From: Nocardioides zeae
GTDB lineage: Bacteria > Actinomycetota > Actinomycetes > Propionibacteriales > Nocardioidaceae
Reading direction: 5' to 3'
NCBI RefSeq assembly: GCF_030818655.1
Contig: NZ_JAUTAN010000001.1
Span: 2,666,001 to 2,730,000 of the forward strand
Length of the DNA: 64,000 nt
Positions within the stretch are counted from its first letter, which is position 1; each line of letters starts with the position of its first letter. Made by a program: the position numbers and the translations under genes. Under the pieces are notes generated by a model that saw nothing but the letters and a program-made list of their open reading frames with translations, ran no database searches and was not told the origin of the DNA. This document shows, one piece after another, positions 43,834 to 51,076 of this stretch.

Positions 43834-44871
43834 TCAGGGGGTCGGGGCCTGCGCGCGCAGCCACGCCGCTGCACGGTCGCGGTAGGTCGCGATGCCCTTG
43901 TAGTCGGCCATGTCCTCGGGCAGCTCCGCGATCACGGCGGCCGCCCGCTCCCGCCACTCCTCGACGCGCGCGAGCTCGTCGAAGGGCAGCATGTAGGAGC
44001 GGATGAGGAACATGACGGCGCCCGACTCGGGGAGTCGGACCAGGTGCTGCACCTCCGTGCGGAGGTGCACGAGACGCCCGAACGTCTCGTCGTCGACGGT
44101 CAGGACCATCGGCCGGTCGGGGCCCCACTCGGGGTAGGTCTCGGTGGAGACGTCGAGCCGGCGGTGCACGGTGAGGGTCCAGTTGGTGCGGCGGTAGGTC
44201 TCGTTGGGCTGGAGCCGCTTGATGAACTCGTGCGCCCGGGTGATGACGCCCTCCGCGTGGATCCGCGGCACGGGGCCGTGGATCTCGAGGAAGCTCATCC
44301 CGACGTCGAAGCCGAAGGACCAGTCGGCCGCGAACGTGACCACGCCCGCGTCGCCCCAGAGCACGCCGTCGCGCTCGTCGAGCAGCACCACGTCCTCCTG
44401 CACCTGCGCGGTGATCCAGCGCAGCGGCTCGTCGGGCAGGGTGCTCGCGTCGCCGAGCACGAACGTGTGGTCGATGCCGAGCAGGTCGTTGCGCCACCGG
44501 TACGCCGCGCGCGAGCCCCCCTCGAGGTCGTCGAGCACCTCAAGCGCGAACGCGTCGGGCCGGGACAGCGCCAGCTCGCGCATGAGGCAGAGCATCGCGT
44601 CCCAGCACGCGACCTGCATGTGGGGCAGCACCGCGTGGCGGGACGGGTCCCGCTCGAGGATCGCGGCCCGCTCGGCCAGCTCCTCGCCGTACGCGGAGTC
44701 GACGTCGACGACCGCCGCGCCCCACTGGCCGGCCGGGGTCGTGACGACGCCGCGCGCGGGCTCGACGTTGGTCGTGTAGCGGTAGGTCGGGTTCGGGAAC
44801 GGGAACGGGAAGCCCGCGACGAGGTCGGGAGCGGTGGACACCGTCGGGGACAGGGTCGGGGGCGGGGTCAC
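43834..44871 (-). CDS. DUF3445 heme-dependent oxidative N-demethylase alpha-subunit-like protein (copy 1)
   Basis: 345 residues. Matches the family of the catalytic subunit of heme-dependent oxidative N-demethylase, a heme PAS-fold enzyme that oxidises dimethylamine-type secondary amines. Recognised by PFPFPNPTYRYTTNVEPA at the start, FVLGDASTLPDEPLRWITAQ, TFAADWSFGFDVGMSFLEIH, YRRTNWTLTVHRRLDVS and the basic VHLRTEVQHLVRLPESGAVMF. GTG 44871 overlaps the reductase stop. A paralogue (46532-47566) sits 1.7 kb away. They differ clearly in sequence, so two substrates are likely. Confidence 0.85.
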   Translation of the reverse strand: MTPPPTLSPTVSTAPDLVAGFPFPFPNPTYRYTTNVEPARGVVTTPAGQWGAAVVDVDSAYGEELAERAAILERDPSRHAVLPHMQVACWDAMLCLMRELALSRPDAFALEVLDDLEGGSRAAYRWRNDLLGIDHTFVLGDASTLPDEPLRWITAQVQEDVVLLDERDGVLWGDAGVVTFAADWSFGFDVGMSFLEIHGPVPRIHAEGVITRAHEFIKRLQPNETYRRTNWTLTVHRRLDVSTETYPEWGPDRPMVLTVDDETFGRLVHLRTEVQHLVRLPESGAVMFLIRSYMLPFDELARVEEWRERAAAVIAELPEDMADYKGIATYRDRAAAWLRAQAPTP

Positions 44872-45866
44872 AGGGTCACCTCCAGGTGGGCGCGGCCGTC
44901 GGCCGCGGGGACGGCACGGGAGACGCAGGCCATGAGGCAGTCGCCCGCGCCCTTCGTCTCCTCGTCGAGGAACAGGTCGCGGTGCAGCACCGGGCTGCTC
45001 CCGGGAGCGACGTCGACGCGGCACTCGCCGCAGACGCCCTGGCGGCACAGGTTGGGCACGACGTGGCCGGCGTCCTCGAGCGCCTCGAGGAGGCTGGTGC
45101 CGGCGGGCACGTCGAGCACCCGGTCGTCGCCGGCCACCCGCACCGAGAAGGGCTCCCCGGGGTCGAGCGCCTCGACGCCGAACGGCTCGAGGTGCACGCG
45201 GCTCGACGGCCAGCCCAGCTCCGTCGCGAGCGCGACCACGGCGTCCATGAAGCCCGCGGGGCCGCAGGTGTAGAGGTGCGTGCCGATGGGCTGGTCGGCG
45301 AGGCGCACGGCGAGGTCCTCGGCGAGGCCGGCCCGGTCGGCCAGGAACGTGACCCGGTCGCCGCCGAGCTCCTTCAGCTCGTCGACGTGGGCGCCGTGGC
45401 CGTCGCGGAACAGGTAGACCAGCTCCGCCTCGCGACCCCAGCGCACGTGCGAGCGGAGGTGGGACAGCAGCGGGGTGATGCCGATGCCGGCCCCGACGAG
45501 CAGGTGCCGCGTGGCCAGGTGGACCGGCGCGAAGGCGCTGCGCGGCGGGGTCGCGGTGACCCGGTCGCCGACGGCCAGGCCGTGGACCCAGGCGGAGCCG
45601 CCGCCGGCGGTGCCGCCCTCGGACGCGGGGGCGCACCGGAGCACCGAGATCGCGTAGTGCCGCGGGTCGACGCTCTCACCGGTGAGCGAGTAGGCGTTCG
45701 CCGCGGGCCGCGGTCGCCCCTCCCCCGCCGGCACGTCGAGCACGAGGTGGCTGCCGGGCGTGAAGGAGGCCAGGCGCTCACCGTCGGGCGAGCCCAGGGT
45801 GAGCGACCGGATGCCCGGCACCGCGTCGTCGACGGCCGTGACGACGAGGTCGATCCGGGCGCTCAC
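44868..45866 (-). CDS. Ferredoxin reductase with C-terminal [2Fe-2S] domain (copy 1), N-demethylase electron donor
   Basis: 332 residues in the phthalate dioxygenase reductase order: FMN/FAD-binding barrel (SHLVLDVPAG and NAYSLTGESVDPRHYAISVL), NAD-binding domain (LLVGAGIGITPLLSHLRSHV, and YTCGPAGFMDAV), then plant-type [2Fe-2S] domain with NLCRQGVCGECRVDV plus a final Cys in CLMACVSRAV. It should pass NAD(P)H electrons to the DUF3445 heme protein. Four-base overlaps with both neighbours support a complex of the three products. Confidence 0.9.
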   Translation of the reverse strand: MSARIDLVVTAVDDAVPGIRSLTLGSPDGERLASFTPGSHLVLDVPAGEGRPRPAANAYSLTGESVDPRHYAISVLRCAPASEGGTAGGGSAWVHGLAVGDRVTATPPRSAFAPVHLATRHLLVGAGIGITPLLSHLRSHVRWGREAELVYLFRDGHGAHVDELKELGGDRVTFLADRAGLAEDLAVRLADQPIGTHLYTCGPAGFMDAVVALATELGWPSSRVHLEPFGVEALDPGEPFSVRVAGDDRVLDVPAGTSLLEALEDAGHVVPNLCRQGVCGECRVDVAPGSSPVLHRDLFLDEETKGAGDCLMACVSRAVPAADGRAHLEVTL

Positions 45867-46399
45867 GCGACCGCCCCCTCGGACGCCAGGGTCTCCGCGT
45901 CGACCATGAACCCCAGGTACGCCCCGGACAGGCGCGAGACGTGGGGGTGGACGAGCAGCCGTCGGTCGCAGCCCGTGCAGGGCACGACGGCGTCGATCTC
46001 GACGGCCGCGTGCGTCGTGGTGTCGCAGTGCACGCACCAGACGGCCCGCTCCGCGATGTCGACGACACCGAAGGTCATCTCGTCGTCGCCGAGGCCGGCC
46101 CGCACGCCGGCCGCGCGCACGGCGAGGCACTCCCGCGCCGTACCGGCCACCAGCACCCGGTGCCCCACCCGCGCCGCCGCGAGGTCGGCACGCAGCGCGG
46201 CGACCGCGGCGTCGATGTCCCCGCAGTCCTGACGGCGTACGTCGCGCCCCGCCAGCGTCGCCGTCCAGCGGTCGGCGACGTCCCCGGCGCCGGGGAGCAC
46301 GAGCAGCGTGAACACGCGCCCACGCAGGTCGGGCTCGGCAGCGGGCGCGGACGCGTCCCACGCCCAGCGGGGCACGCTGGTCTGGGTCATGCTGACCAC
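45863..46399 (-). CDS. DmmA-family subunit of an N-demethylase/dimethylamine monooxygenase (copy 1)
   Basis: 178 residues. N-terminal two thirds are a Rossmann-like alpha/beta region (FTLLVLPGAGDVADRW, then RVLVAGTARECLAVRAAGV). The C-terminal third carries four Cys in a rubredoxin/zinc-ribbon pattern, WCVHCDTTTH and VPCTGCDRRLLVHPHVSR, probably binding a metal. Known in the dimethylamine monooxygenase cluster as a small accessory subunit. Start at GTG 46399 preceded by GGGAGG; an ATG three codons in is also possible. Confidence 0.8.
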   Translation of the reverse strand: MVSMTQTSVPRWAWDASAPAAEPDLRGRVFTLLVLPGAGDVADRWTATLAGRDVRRQDCGDIDAAVAALRADLAAARVGHRVLVAGTARECLAVRAAGVRAGLGDDEMTFGVVDIAERAVWCVHCDTTTHAAVEIDAVVPCTGCDRRLLVHPHVSRLSGAYLGFMVDAETLASEGAVA

Positions 46400-46454
46400 G
46401 ACGATCCTCCCTCTCCACCTCGGCCGCCCCGGTCGGTGCCGTGGCGGGTAGTCG

Positions 46455-46470
46455 AACGTGACGGTGTTTC
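46455..46470. promoter_or_regulatory. Candidate shared operator upstream of N-demethylase operon copy 1
   Basis: In the 132-base gap between the two N-demethylase units, GAACGTGACGGTGTTTC includes the octamer GGTGTTTC (46463-46470), which also occurs upstream of the cupin-led operon (49621-49628). On the coding strand both read GAAACACC followed by a CAC. Regulator unknown. Confidence 0.35.
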
Positions 46471-46531
46471 TCCCCGGTGTCCGCGGCGTTCCGCCGGACG
46501 CACGGGCGCGGTGATCCGCCTCACGGGCACC

Positions 46532-47566
46532 TCACGGCCGGGTCAGCCACGCCATGGCGGGCTCCCGGTAGTCGAGGAACCCCTTGTAGGCGGCCAGGTC
46601 CTCGGGCAGCTCCAGGACGACGCGGGCGAGCTGGTCGCGCCACGCCGGCACCTGGCGGATCTCCTCCAGCGAGGTCATGTGGGTGCGGATGTTGAACGTG
46701 ACCGCCCCCGTCATCGGCAGCCGGATGAAGTGCTCGACCTCGATGCGGAGCTGCAGGCGTCCCCAGTCCTCCGCCGCGACGAGGGCGGGGATGTCGCCCG
46801 CCCAGGCCGGCAGCTCCTCGAGGCTGACGTCGAGCAGCCGCGACCCGGAGGCCGACAGCGTCCAGTTGACGCGTCGGTAGACCTGGTCGACCGGCAGGCG
46901 GCGCAGGAACTGCTCGGCCCGCGACGTGATGCCCTCCCGGGTCAGCCGCGGCACCGGGTTGTGGATCTCCGCCATCGTCATGCCGACGTCGAAGGAGACC
47001 GACCAGGCGGCCGCGAAGGTCACGAGGCCGGCGTCGAAGCAGAGCTCGCCGTCGCGCTCCTTGACGAGCAGGAGGTCGTCGGGGACCTCACGACCGAGGA
47101 ACGTCATCGGGTCCCACGGCAGGCTGGCGGCGTCGCCGAGCACGAACGTCTGGTCGGTGCCGAGGGCGGCGTTGCGCCACCGGAACCGGTCGGGGTCGCG
47201 GGGGTCCTCGTCGAGCCGCATGATCGCGGGGTACGACGCGGCCAGGTCCCGCAGGTAGTAGAGCAGCAGGTCCCAGCAGGCCGGCAGCATCCCGGGCATG
47301 ATCCGCACGCGGTGGGGATCGGCGTCGAGGATGCGGCGCCGGTCGGCCATGATCGCGCCGTACTCCTCGCCCCCGAGGTCCACGATCGTCGCGCCCCACT
47401 CGCCGGCGGCGGTACGGCGCAGGAGACGCGCGGGCTCGACGTTGACGGAGTAGCGGAACGCGTCGAGGTCGTCGGGGAACGGCCACGGCAGGCGCGCGGT
47501 GTGGCCGCGCACGGGGAACGCGGGGCTGGTCGGGGCCGCGGTCGGTGCGGCGGGCGCGAGGGTCAC
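46532..47566 (-). CDS. DUF3445 heme-dependent oxidative N-demethylase alpha-subunit-like protein (copy 2)
   Basis: 344-residue paralogue of the 43834 gene. Shared landmarks: PWPFPDDLDAFRYSVNVEPA, FVLGDAASLPWDPMTFLGRE, TFAAAWSVSFDVGMTMAEIH, YRRVNWTLSASGSRLLDVS, LRIEVEHFIRLPMTGAVTF. Predicted heme PAS-type catalytic subunit for oxidative removal of N-methyl groups as formaldehyde. GTG 47566 overlaps its reductase gene. The delta-type (GcvT-like) subunit that captures formaldehyde in the studied Pseudomonas enzyme is not present in either unit here. Confidence 0.85.
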   Translation of the reverse strand: MTLAPAAPTAAPTSPAFPVRGHTARLPWPFPDDLDAFRYSVNVEPARLLRRTAAGEWGATIVDLGGEEYGAIMADRRRILDADPHRVRIMPGMLPACWDLLLYYLRDLAASYPAIMRLDEDPRDPDRFRWRNAALGTDQTFVLGDAASLPWDPMTFLGREVPDDLLLVKERDGELCFDAGLVTFAAAWSVSFDVGMTMAEIHNPVPRLTREGITSRAEQFLRRLPVDQVYRRVNWTLSASGSRLLDVSLEELPAWAGDIPALVAAEDWGRLQLRIEVEHFIRLPMTGAVTFNIRTHMTSLEEIRQVPAWRDQLARVVLELPEDLAAYKGFLDYREPAMAWLTRP

Positions 47567-48585
47567 AGGTCCACCTCGATGTCGTCGTCGGCGCAGGCCG
47601 CGCGCGAGACGCAGGCCAGCATGCGGTCGCCGCGCTCCTTGGCGGCGTCGGAGAGCACGAGGTCGCGGTGCTCGACCGCGCCGCGGCGTACCGGCACCTC
47701 GCACTCGCCGCAGACGCCCTGGCGGCAGAGGTTCGGCACGGCACGGCCCGTCGCGAGCAGCGCCTCGAGGAGGCTGGTGCCGGGCGGCACGGCGAGGCGC
47801 TCGCCCGTCGAGGCCAGCGTGGCCGTGAACGGGACGCCCGGGTCGAGCTCGGGCGCCGTGAACCGCTCGAGGTGCACCCGGTGGTCGGGCCAGCCGGCGG
47901 CGCGGGCCGCGTCGACGTAGGCCTCGAGCATGGGGACCGGTCCGCACGCGTAGGCGTGGGTGCCGAGCGGCTGGTCCGCGAGCCGGGCGGCGAGGAGGGC
48001 CGCCGTCCCCTCGACGGTGGTCGCCTCGTGCAGGGTCACGTCCGGGCGGGCGGCGAGGGCGCGCAGGTCGTCGAGGTGGGCGGCGTGGCCGGGCCGGTAG
48101 GAGTAGAGCACCTCGACGCTCCCGCCCCACCGCACGATCGCGCGGGCGTGGGACAGCACCGGCGTGACGCCGATGCCGCCGGCGACGAGCAGCGCGTGCC
48201 GCTGGTCGTGGCGCGGGGCGAACGCGGAGCGCGGGCCCTCCACCTCGACGAGGTCGCCGGGCGCGAGCCCGTGCACCCACGCCGAGCCCTGGTCGCGGCG
48301 CAGCACCGAGATCGCGTAGCGCCGCGGGTTGAACCCGTCGTCCGTCAGCGAGTAGGCGTTCCGCTTCTCGCGCGGCCCGCCCGGGTCGGTGGTGAGCACG
48401 ACGTGCGCACCCGGCTCGTGGGGCGCCAGCGGCTCCCCCGTCGGGTCGACGAGCACGACGTGGCGGACGTCGGCCGTCAGCGCGCGCACCTCCGCGACGC
48501 GGAGGAGCCGGGGACCCGTGCGGTACGCCGCGTGCTGGTGGGCCGCGTACCGCACGGGCGCCTCGGGCAGGAGCGTGGCGCTCAT
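47563..48585 (-). CDS. Ferredoxin reductase with C-terminal [2Fe-2S] domain (copy 2)
   Basis: 340 residues, same domain order as copy 1. Flavin domain has RNAYSLTDDGFNPRRYAISV, NAD domain LLVAGGIGVTPVLSHARAIV and YACGPVPMLEAYV, and the ferredoxin domain NLCRQGVCGECEVPV with the last Cys in MLACVSRAAC. It begins with an N-terminal extension (MSATLLPEAPVRYAAHQHAA) absent from copy 1. ATGA and GTGA overlaps with the DmmA-like and DUF3445 genes. Confidence 0.9.
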   Translation of the reverse strand: MSATLLPEAPVRYAAHQHAAYRTGPRLLRVAEVRALTADVRHVVLVDPTGEPLAPHEPGAHVVLTTDPGGPREKRNAYSLTDDGFNPRRYAISVLRRDQGSAWVHGLAPGDLVEVEGPRSAFAPRHDQRHALLVAGGIGVTPVLSHARAIVRWGGSVEVLYSYRPGHAAHLDDLRALAARPDVTLHEATTVEGTAALLAARLADQPLGTHAYACGPVPMLEAYVDAARAAGWPDHRVHLERFTAPELDPGVPFTATLASTGERLAVPPGTSLLEALLATGRAVPNLCRQGVCGECEVPVRRGAVEHRDLVLSDAAKERGDRMLACVSRAACADDDIEVDL

Positions 48586-49166
48586 GCGGCGGCCTGCTCG
48601 CCGGGCTCGGCGCCGGTGTCGGGCTCGGCGCCGGTGTCCGAGGCGAGGAAGCTGCCCCGCACGGCCGAGTGGTGCGGGTGGATCTCGAGCAGGCGCGTGC
48701 AGCCGGGGCAGACCGCCGTGCCACCCGGCTCGCCGTGCAGGCGGTGCGTGGCACGGCAGTGCGCGCAGTAGACGGGGAGGTCGGTGGGACCGACCGCGTC
48801 GACGACGAACGCGCGCAGCTCCGCCCCGCTCGCCCCGTGCGCGCGGCACCGGGCGAGGGTGAGGAGCACGTCGTGCTGGGGGCCGACGACCATGATCCGC
48901 ACGCCGACCCGCACCGCGTCGAGCGCGGCGGCGACGTCGTCGTGCCCGGTCACGAGGTCGTCCGCCACGACGAGCCGCGTCGGGACCCGGCCCTCGGCCT
49001 CCCGCACCCAGGCCCCCGCCACCTCGGCCGTGCGGGGGTGGCCGCCGAGGGCGAGCACCAGCACGGTCGCGGCCGAGGGGTCGACCGGCTCCGGCACGGC
49101 CGGCCAGTGCGGCAGGCCGAGCCGGACCTCGGTCGCCGCGGTCTCCGCGATCTCCACGGTCGTCAT
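48582..49166 (-). CDS. DmmA-family N-demethylase accessory subunit (copy 2)
   Basis: 194 residues. Alpha/beta N-terminal region (VLVLALGGHPRTAEVAGAWV, RIMVVGPQHDVLLTL) and the four-Cys C-terminal ribbon (VYCAHCRATH; AVCPGCTRLLEIHPHHSAVRG). The last residues are a short direct repeat (DTGAEP twice) coded by an 18-base tandem repeat at 48603-48638. It lies 16 bases after the cupin gene and overlaps the reductase gene. Confidence 0.8.
   Translation of the reverse strand: MTTVEIAETAATEVRLGLPHWPAVPEPVDPSAATVLVLALGGHPRTAEVAGAWVREAEGRVPTRLVVADDLVTGHDDVAAALDAVRVGVRIMVVGPQHDVLLTLARCRAHGASGAELRAFVVDAVGPTDLPVYCAHCRATHRLHGEPGGTAVCPGCTRLLEIHPHHSAVRGSFLASDTGAEPDTGAEPGEQAAA
48603..48638. repeat. 18-base tandem duplication in the DmmA-like gene end
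   Basis: GGGCTCGGCGCCGGTGTC occurs twice in a row and codes DTGAEP repeated near the C-terminus. Absent from the paralogue. Confidence 0.85.
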
Positions 49167-49182
49167 TCGGGACCCGGCCTTC

Positions 49183-49566
49183 TCAGAGCAGGTCGGCGTT
49201 GCGGTCGCCGGCGTAGAACGCCAGCGCGTAGGACGGCGTCGAGAACGCGATCCGCGACCCCTTCGGGAAGAAGATGGCGTCCTTGGCGCGGGCCACGGTC
49301 TTCTGGCCCGTGTCGACGTTCTCGAGGAGGAACTCGCCCTCGAGGACGACCTTCATCTCGTCGTACTCGTAGAGGTAGACCAGCGGCTCGTCCGTGTGCT
49401 TGAGCTCGAAGAAGCCGGAGCACATGGTGCTGCCCTCGGGGTTCTCGTAGACGTCGCCGATGTAGCCCTCGCACGCGGGGTAGTCCTCCATCCGCGGGAG
49501 GTCCTTCCACGCGTCGGACGTGACGAGGAAGGGGGCCGTGGCGGGTGCGTCGGGGGTGGTGGTCAT
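49183..49566 (-). CDS. Cupin-domain protein (EutQ/ethanolamine-type cupin)
   Basis: 127-residue single-domain cupin. Barrel motifs: YLYEYDEMKVVLEGEFLLEN (motif 1 region, with Glu residues but few His) and KDAIFFPKGSRIAFSTPSYA (motif 2). It is the first gene of the copy-2 N-demethylase operon and may bind a small amine-derived ligand or metal, or act as a sensor. Function is not established. Start at ATG 49566 with GGAG nine bases upstream; an ATG six codons earlier has no ribosome site. Confidence 0.78.
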   Translation of the reverse strand: MTTTPDAPATAPFLVTSDAWKDLPRMEDYPACEGYIGDVYENPEGSTMCSGFFELKHTDEPLVYLYEYDEMKVVLEGEFLLENVDTGQKTVARAKDAIFFPKGSRIAFSTPSYALAFYAGDRNADLL

Positions 49567-49609
49567 CTGAGCCGCTCCGATCATGCGAGGAAACGTTGTC
49601 TGCTCAGAT

Positions 49610-49628
49610 GAAACAAAGTGGGTGTTTC
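49610..49628. promoter_or_regulatory. Inverted repeat upstream of the cupin/N-demethylase operon
   Basis: GAAACA-AAGTGGG-TGTTTC, 6-bp arms 7 bases apart, 44 bases before the cupin start. Its right half is part of a GGTGTTTC octamer shared with the upstream region of the second operon (46463-46470). Upstream again, GTAAC and GTGAC lie 6 bases apart (49646-49661), loosely like GlnR half-sites. Confidence 0.4.
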
Positions 49629-49708
49629 GCGGGTCGCGGGGTTGCGTAACGATCGCGTGACGCCCGTTGGGTTCGGGGCCTCGGGCCGGGCCGGGCCGGG
49701 CCGGGAAA

Positions 49709-49880
49709 TGTGCGGCTGGGGCAGGTCCGCCGGGGTCTGAGCCGTACCAACGTCCCAGTTCGGCGCACCGCCCGGGCCCGACCCGAGCCAGAGCAGGATC
49801 CGAGCCAAGAAAACGCGGACCGGACCCGGTCAGAACCAGGAAAACGCGGACTCCCAGGCGCTGCCGGTCCGCGTTCTCCT
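49709..49880 (+). repeat. 172-base repeat unit I
   Basis: Starts TGTGCGGCTGGGGCAGGTCC, has CAGTTC at offset 48, AAGAAAACGCGGACC at offset 98, GGAAAACGCGGAC near offset 130 and the inverted CCGGTCCGCGTTCTCCT at offset 155. The last two form a 13-bp stem with one mismatch. It aligns to unit II without any gap. Confidence 0.9.
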
Positions 49881-49938
49881 CGTCCGGGCCAGCGCCCCGC
49901 CGCCAGGTCGCCCCCATGCGTCCCGGGTCGTCATCCCC

Positions 49939-49969
49939 GGTACGACGCGGGCCGAGCATGCGTCGTACC
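49939..49969. repeat. Hairpin between the two repeat units
   Basis: GGTACGACGC and GCGTCGTACC form a perfect 10-bp stem around an 11-base loop. The adjoining sequence, read on the minus strand, is GGGGATGACGACCCGGG, close to the right end of palindrome copy 1. Confidence 0.8.
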
Positions 49970-50006
49970 GACCGGGGCCCGCGGGGTCCCGCCTTGCACG
50001 CAGGAC

Positions 50007-50178
50007 TGTGCGGCTGCGGCGGGTCCGGGACGACCGTGGCCGCACCGAGGTCCCAGTTCGGCGCCCCGACCGGGCCCGGGCCGAGCCAGAGCAGGACCCG
50101 AACCAAGAAAACGCGGACCAAGACCGGCCAGAATCAGGAAAACGCGGACTCCCGGGCGCACCCGGTCCGCGTTTTCCT
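50007..50178 (+). repeat. 172-base repeat unit II
   Basis: Same internal landmarks at the same offsets as unit I, starting 298 bases later. Here the terminal inverted pair is perfect: GGAAAACGCGGAC (50137-50149) and GTCCGCGTTTTCC (50165-50177) with a 15-base loop, ending in TTTTCCTTCC. It could terminate plus-strand transcription. Confidence 0.9.
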
Positions 50179-50234
50179 TCCCCGGGCGCCAGCCCGGCCC
50201 GCCCGAGGCGGGCCCCCGAGGCAGGCCCCCGCCC

Positions 50235-51071
50235 TCACGCCCCCGACGCGTGCCAGCGGCCGTGGGTGCGCTCGACGCGGATGGGGTGTGCAAAGGCCTC
50301 CGAGACGCCCGCGCTGGTCAGCACCTCGTCGACGGGGCCGGCGGCGACGATCGCTCCGTCGCGCAGCAGGGCCGCGTGGCTCGTCGTGCTCGGCAGCTCC
50401 TCGAGGTGGTGGGTCACCAGCAGCGTGGAGGTGGTGGGCTGCTCGGCGACGACGCCGTCGAGCGCGGTCAGGAAGCGCTCGCGCGCAGCGAGGTCGAGGC
50501 CCGTGGTCGGCTCGTCCAGCAGGAGCAGCTGCGGCCGGCCGACGAGGGCGCGGGCGATGAGCGCCCGGCCCCGCTCGCCCTGCGACAGGGTGGGCCAGCG
50601 CAGCCCGGCGCGGTCGCCCATGCCGACGCTCGCGATGAGCTCGCGCGCGTGCTCGGCCTGGTCGGGCGTCGGCTCCCAGCGGCGGGGCAAGTCCGCGCTG
50701 CCGGTGAGGCCGGTCAGCACGACCTGCTCCACCGTGAGCGGCGAGGCCACCCGGTGGCGGGGGTCGACGTGGCCGATCATCCGGCGCAGCGCCTGCAGCT
50801 CGATGCGCCCGAGCCGGTGGCCGAGCACGTGGACGGTGCCGGTCGTCGGGTGCTGGTTGGCCCCGCAGAGGCTCAGCACCGTCGACTTGCCGGCGCCGTT
50901 CGGCCCCAGCACCGCCCAGTGCTCGCCGGCCTCGACCCGGAGGTCGATGCCGTGGAGGATCTCCTTGCCGGCGCGGCGCAGCGTCACGCCGGCGAGCTCG
51001 AGCACGGGCGGCCGACCGTCCGCCGATCCGGGAGCGTCCTGGGAGGCGGGAGCGAGGTCGGTCGTCGTCAC
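50235..51071 (-). CDS. ABC transporter ATP-binding protein (stand-alone)
   Basis: 278-residue ATPase. Walker A VLGPNGAGKSTVLSLCG, signature TLSQGERGRALIARAL (Gln replacing the second Gly of LSGG, as in ModF/YlmA-like ATPases), Walker B LLLLDEPTTGLD, H-loop VTHHLEEL. It lacks adjacent permease or binding protein. Resembles the actinobacterial YlmA-type ATPases of unknown role. GTG start at 51071, 5 bases after the nitrilase stop, so it may be the last gene of the hydroxylase operon or a separate unit. Confidence 0.87.
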   Translation of the reverse strand: MTTTDLAPASQDAPGSADGRPPVLELAGVTLRRAGKEILHGIDLRVEAGEHWAVLGPNGAGKSTVLSLCGANQHPTTGTVHVLGHRLGRIELQALRRMIGHVDPRHRVASPLTVEQVVLTGLTGSADLPRRWEPTPDQAEHARELIASVGMGDRAGLRWPTLSQGERGRALIARALVGRPQLLLLDEPTTGLDLAARERFLTALDGVVAEQPTTSTLLVTHHLEELPSTTSHAALLRDGAIVAAGPVDEVLTSAGVSEAFAHPIRVERTHGRWHASGA

Positions 51072-51076
51072 GGCCC

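Larger units (their letters stand above)
49567..50234. other. 668-base intergenic region made largely of repeats
   Basis: No credible gene on either strand. From left to right: a candidate operator for the cupin operon (49610-49628), a GGGCC tandem stretch (49683-49704), repeat unit I (49709-49880), a 10-bp-stem hairpin (49939-49969) flanked by sequence resembling the 48-base palindrome, and repeat unit II (50007-50178). Then a short GC-rich stretch to the stop of the ABC ATPase gene. Confidence 0.75.

Noticed and set aside
49646..49661. GlnR box GTAAC-N6-GTGAC upstream of the N-demethylase operon
   Set aside because: The second half-site does not match the usual GAAAC and no further half-sites follow at the right spacing, so it is mentioned only as a loose resemblance.
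12473..50178. CRISPR-like array from the repeated GAAAACGCGGAC motifs
   Set aside because: Copies alternate in orientation with irregular spacing and no unique equal-length spacers, and there are no cas genes.
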